Source: Balneolales bacterium (GTDB lineage Bacteria > Bacteroidota > Rhodothermia > Balneolales > HLUCCA01). From it: a stretch of DNA of 6,878 nucleotides. Below are positions 5,455 through 6,878 of the stretch, in pieces. The position numbers and the translations under genes are program-made. Position 1 is the stretch's first letter. Every line of letters starts with the position of its first letter. The stretch spans positions 1 to 6,878 of the forward strand of contig JAIUMT010000166.1 in the NCBI GenBank assembly GCA_022565415.1. Direction: 5' to 3'. Under the pieces are notes generated by a model. It was not told the origin of the DNA. It searched no databases and was given only the letters and a program-made list of their open reading frames with translations.

Positions 5455-6878
5455 ATGAGAAAAGCCATTTCCATAGCCGGACTGTGTTTGCTTGTTTTGG
5501 GTATTAGCGTACCCTCTCACTCTCAAAGCCTTTCGGCATTCGAAGAAAACGTAACGGAGCACACGCTCGAAAATGGGTTGAAAATGATCGTTGTACAACG
5601 TGATGTTGCGCCTGTGGCCACATTTATGACGTATGTAAACGCTGGTGGGGTCGACGAGCCCGTTGGACTTAGCGGTGTAGCTCACATTTTTGAGCACATG
5701 GCATTTAAAGGTACTAGTCGTATCGGTACAAATAACTATGAAGCTGAGGCAGCCTTAATTCCCGAAATTGATGCCACCTATACCCAGTGGGTACGCGAAA
5801 AACGGAGTCAAACTCCAGATCAAGCATTAATGGACTCACTCTGGACACGCTTTCAGGAGCTCGAAGAAATTGCTAAAACCTACGTCGTTAGCAACGAATA
5901 CTCTCAGATTATCGAAAGTGAAGGTGGAGTTGGGCTAAACGCAGGAACAGGCATGGACCTTACCATGTATTTTTACAGTCTGCCTCAAAACAAAGCCGAA
6001 CTCTGGTTTTCTCTTGAGTCTGAGCGTTTTAAAGATCCTGTAATGCGCGAATTTTACGTCGAAAAAGATGTAATTAAAGAAGAACGACGTCAGGTTGTAG
6101 AATCGAATCCAATTCGACGCATGCTCGAAGAGTTTTCGGCTGTTGCTTACACCGCTCTGCCCTACCGCGATGCACTAATTGGCTGGCCATCCGATATTGA
6201 AGCAGTTACCATCGAAACAGCGCTCGAATTTTATAACGATTTTTACATTCCATCGAACATGTTTATCGTGATTGTTGGGGATGTGAATCCTACCGAGATG
6301 GTTCAATTTGCTGAGGCTTACTTTAGCGATTTACCCGGTGCCGACCGACAAGTTCCGGTTATGATGGTTGAAGAACCACGTCAGCGTGGCGAACGTCGTT
6401 TTACCATCGAAGATCCAAGTCAGCCCATGATGGCCGTCGGATACAAAACTGTTGCAGCCTCACATCCCGATGCCCTGGCACTAGATGTCCTTTCTGGAAT
6501 CCTTTTTGAGGGTCGTACATCTCGAATGGTAAGCACATTAGTTGATGATAAGGAACTGGCATTAGCGGTTTTGGGAATTAACGGATTCCCGGGTTCCAAA
6601 TTCACCACCTTATTTGGCGCAGTTGCCCTTCCGAATCAGGAAGTTTCGCTGGAAGACCTGGAAGCAGCCATCGAAGCCGAGCTCACTAAAGTAAAAGAAG
6701 AGCTAGTTACCGAAGAAGAACTTCAACGCGTAATCACAACTCGACGAGCAACTTTGCTACGTCAATTGGGAAGCAACAACGGGATTTCAAACCTGATTGC
6801 ATCAACTCAGGGGTCAACCGGCGACTGGCGAACCTTATTCACCGATCTCGACCGAATGATGGAACTCACCCCAGAAGA
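5455..6878 (+). CDS. Secreted M16 family zinc metallopeptidase, N-terminal part (cut by window end)
   Basis: This is an exported insulinase/pitrilysin-type (M16) peptidase, expected to cleave peptides in the periplasm or outside the cell. 474 codons are visible without a stop. Residues 1-23 form a signal peptide (MRKAISIAGL, hydrophobic core, cleavage SHS|Q). The N-terminal M16 domain begins near 33 (HTLENGLKMIVV). The inverted zinc motif HIFEH lies at 77-81, with H77 and H81 as ligands and E80 as catalytic base. After a charged helical insertion (about 102-146) come GGVGLNAGTGMDLTMYF (157-173) and KAELWFSLESERF (180-192), where E182 is the likeliest third ligand, and VIKEERR (206-212). The second M16 domain begins near 230 (YRDALIGWPSDIEAVT, FYIPSNMFIVIVGD), and FEGRTSRM (351-358) is its glycine/arginine motif. 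The start is the ATG at 5455, which has an A-rich leader without Shine-Dalgarno and directly precedes the signal peptide. The catalytic residues present suggest an active subunit; such proteins often have a second M16 half or partner downstream, which would be outside the window. Confidence 0.95.
   Translation, partial: MRKAISIAGLCLLVLGISVPSHSQSLSAFEENVTEHTLENGLKMIVVQRDVAPVATFMTYVNAGGVDEPVGLSGVAHIFEHMAFKGTSRIGTNNYEAEAALIPEIDATYTQWVREKRSQTPDQALMDSLWTRFQELEEIAKTYVVSNEYSQIIESEGGVGLNAGTGMDLTMYFYSLPQNKAELWFSLESERFKDPVMREFYVEKDVIKEERRQVVESNPIRRMLEEFSAVAYTALPYRDALIGWPSDIEAVTIETALEFYNDFYIPSNMFIVIVGDVNPTEMVQFAEAYFSDLPGADRQVPVMMVEEPRQRGERRFTIEDPSQPMMAVGYKTVAASHPDALALDVLSGILFEGRTSRMVSTLVDDKELALAVLGINGFPGSKFTTLFGAVALPNQEVSLEDLEAAIEAELTKVKEELVTEEELQRVITTRRATLLRQLGSNNGISNLIASTQGSTGDWRTLFTDLDRMMELTPE

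Noticed and set aside
5476..5487. Possible lipoprotein signal (AGLC) at the start of the peptidase.
   Set aside because: Position -1 to the cysteine is Leu, not Gly/Ala/Ser, and the Cys lies in the middle of the hydrophobic core; a normal signal peptidase I site (SHS|Q) follows.
5362..5697. Open minus-strand frame (111 codons) opposite the start of the peptidase gene.
   Set aside because: It is antisense to the signal peptide and zinc motif region of a clear M16 gene, and its product shows no recognisable family features.
1..6878. A new defence, mobile or biosynthetic system.
   Set aside because: All coding space is taken by recognisable housekeeping, sensor and peptidase genes; there are no transposase, integrase, nuclease, reverse transcriptase, toxin or repeat-array signals.

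Overview
The window looks like ordinary chromosomal DNA from a member of the Bacteroidota or a close relative such as Balneolota or Rhodothermota. The assignment rests on three things: an AccD of the zinc-finger-less type that I recall from Bacteroidota, a sensor kinase with propeller, Y_Y_Y and kinase domains, and start sites without Shine-Dalgarno sequences but with A-rich leaders. The exact phylum is inference from remembered family features, not from a search.

Layout from left to right. Positions 1-310 hold no gene that I can support. Positions 311-3475 (minus) encode a large membrane sensor histidine kinase with a periplasmic beta-propeller sensor; it ends at its ATPase domain, with no receiver or AraC output domain. 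Positions 3545-3588 are a strong intrinsic terminator for minus-strand transcripts. It closes the tsaB-accD unit and shows that the kinase begins a separate transcription unit. Positions 3621-4475 (minus) are accD, the carboxyltransferase beta subunit of acetyl-CoA carboxylase. Positions 4565-5254 (minus) are tsaB, which takes part in making the t6A modification of tRNA and starts with GTG. Positions 5255-5454 form the gap between divergent genes and contain a striking nested inverted repeat (5311-5434). From 5455 to the right edge (plus) runs the N-terminal 474 codons of a secreted M16 zinc peptidase, cut off by the window end.

The genes do not form one pathway. tsaB and accD are co-oriented housekeeping genes (tRNA modification and fatty-acid synthesis), probably partly co-transcribed, with a likely extra promoter in front of accD. 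The kinase and the peptidase both act in or across the cell envelope but are on opposite strands and in separate units. I see no mobile element, CRISPR array, tRNA, rRNA or defence-like cassette. The most unusual items are the palindromic structure before the peptidase gene, the terminator that overlaps the longest possible reading of the kinase gene and so argues for a downstream TTG start, and the loss of all four zinc cysteines in AccD.
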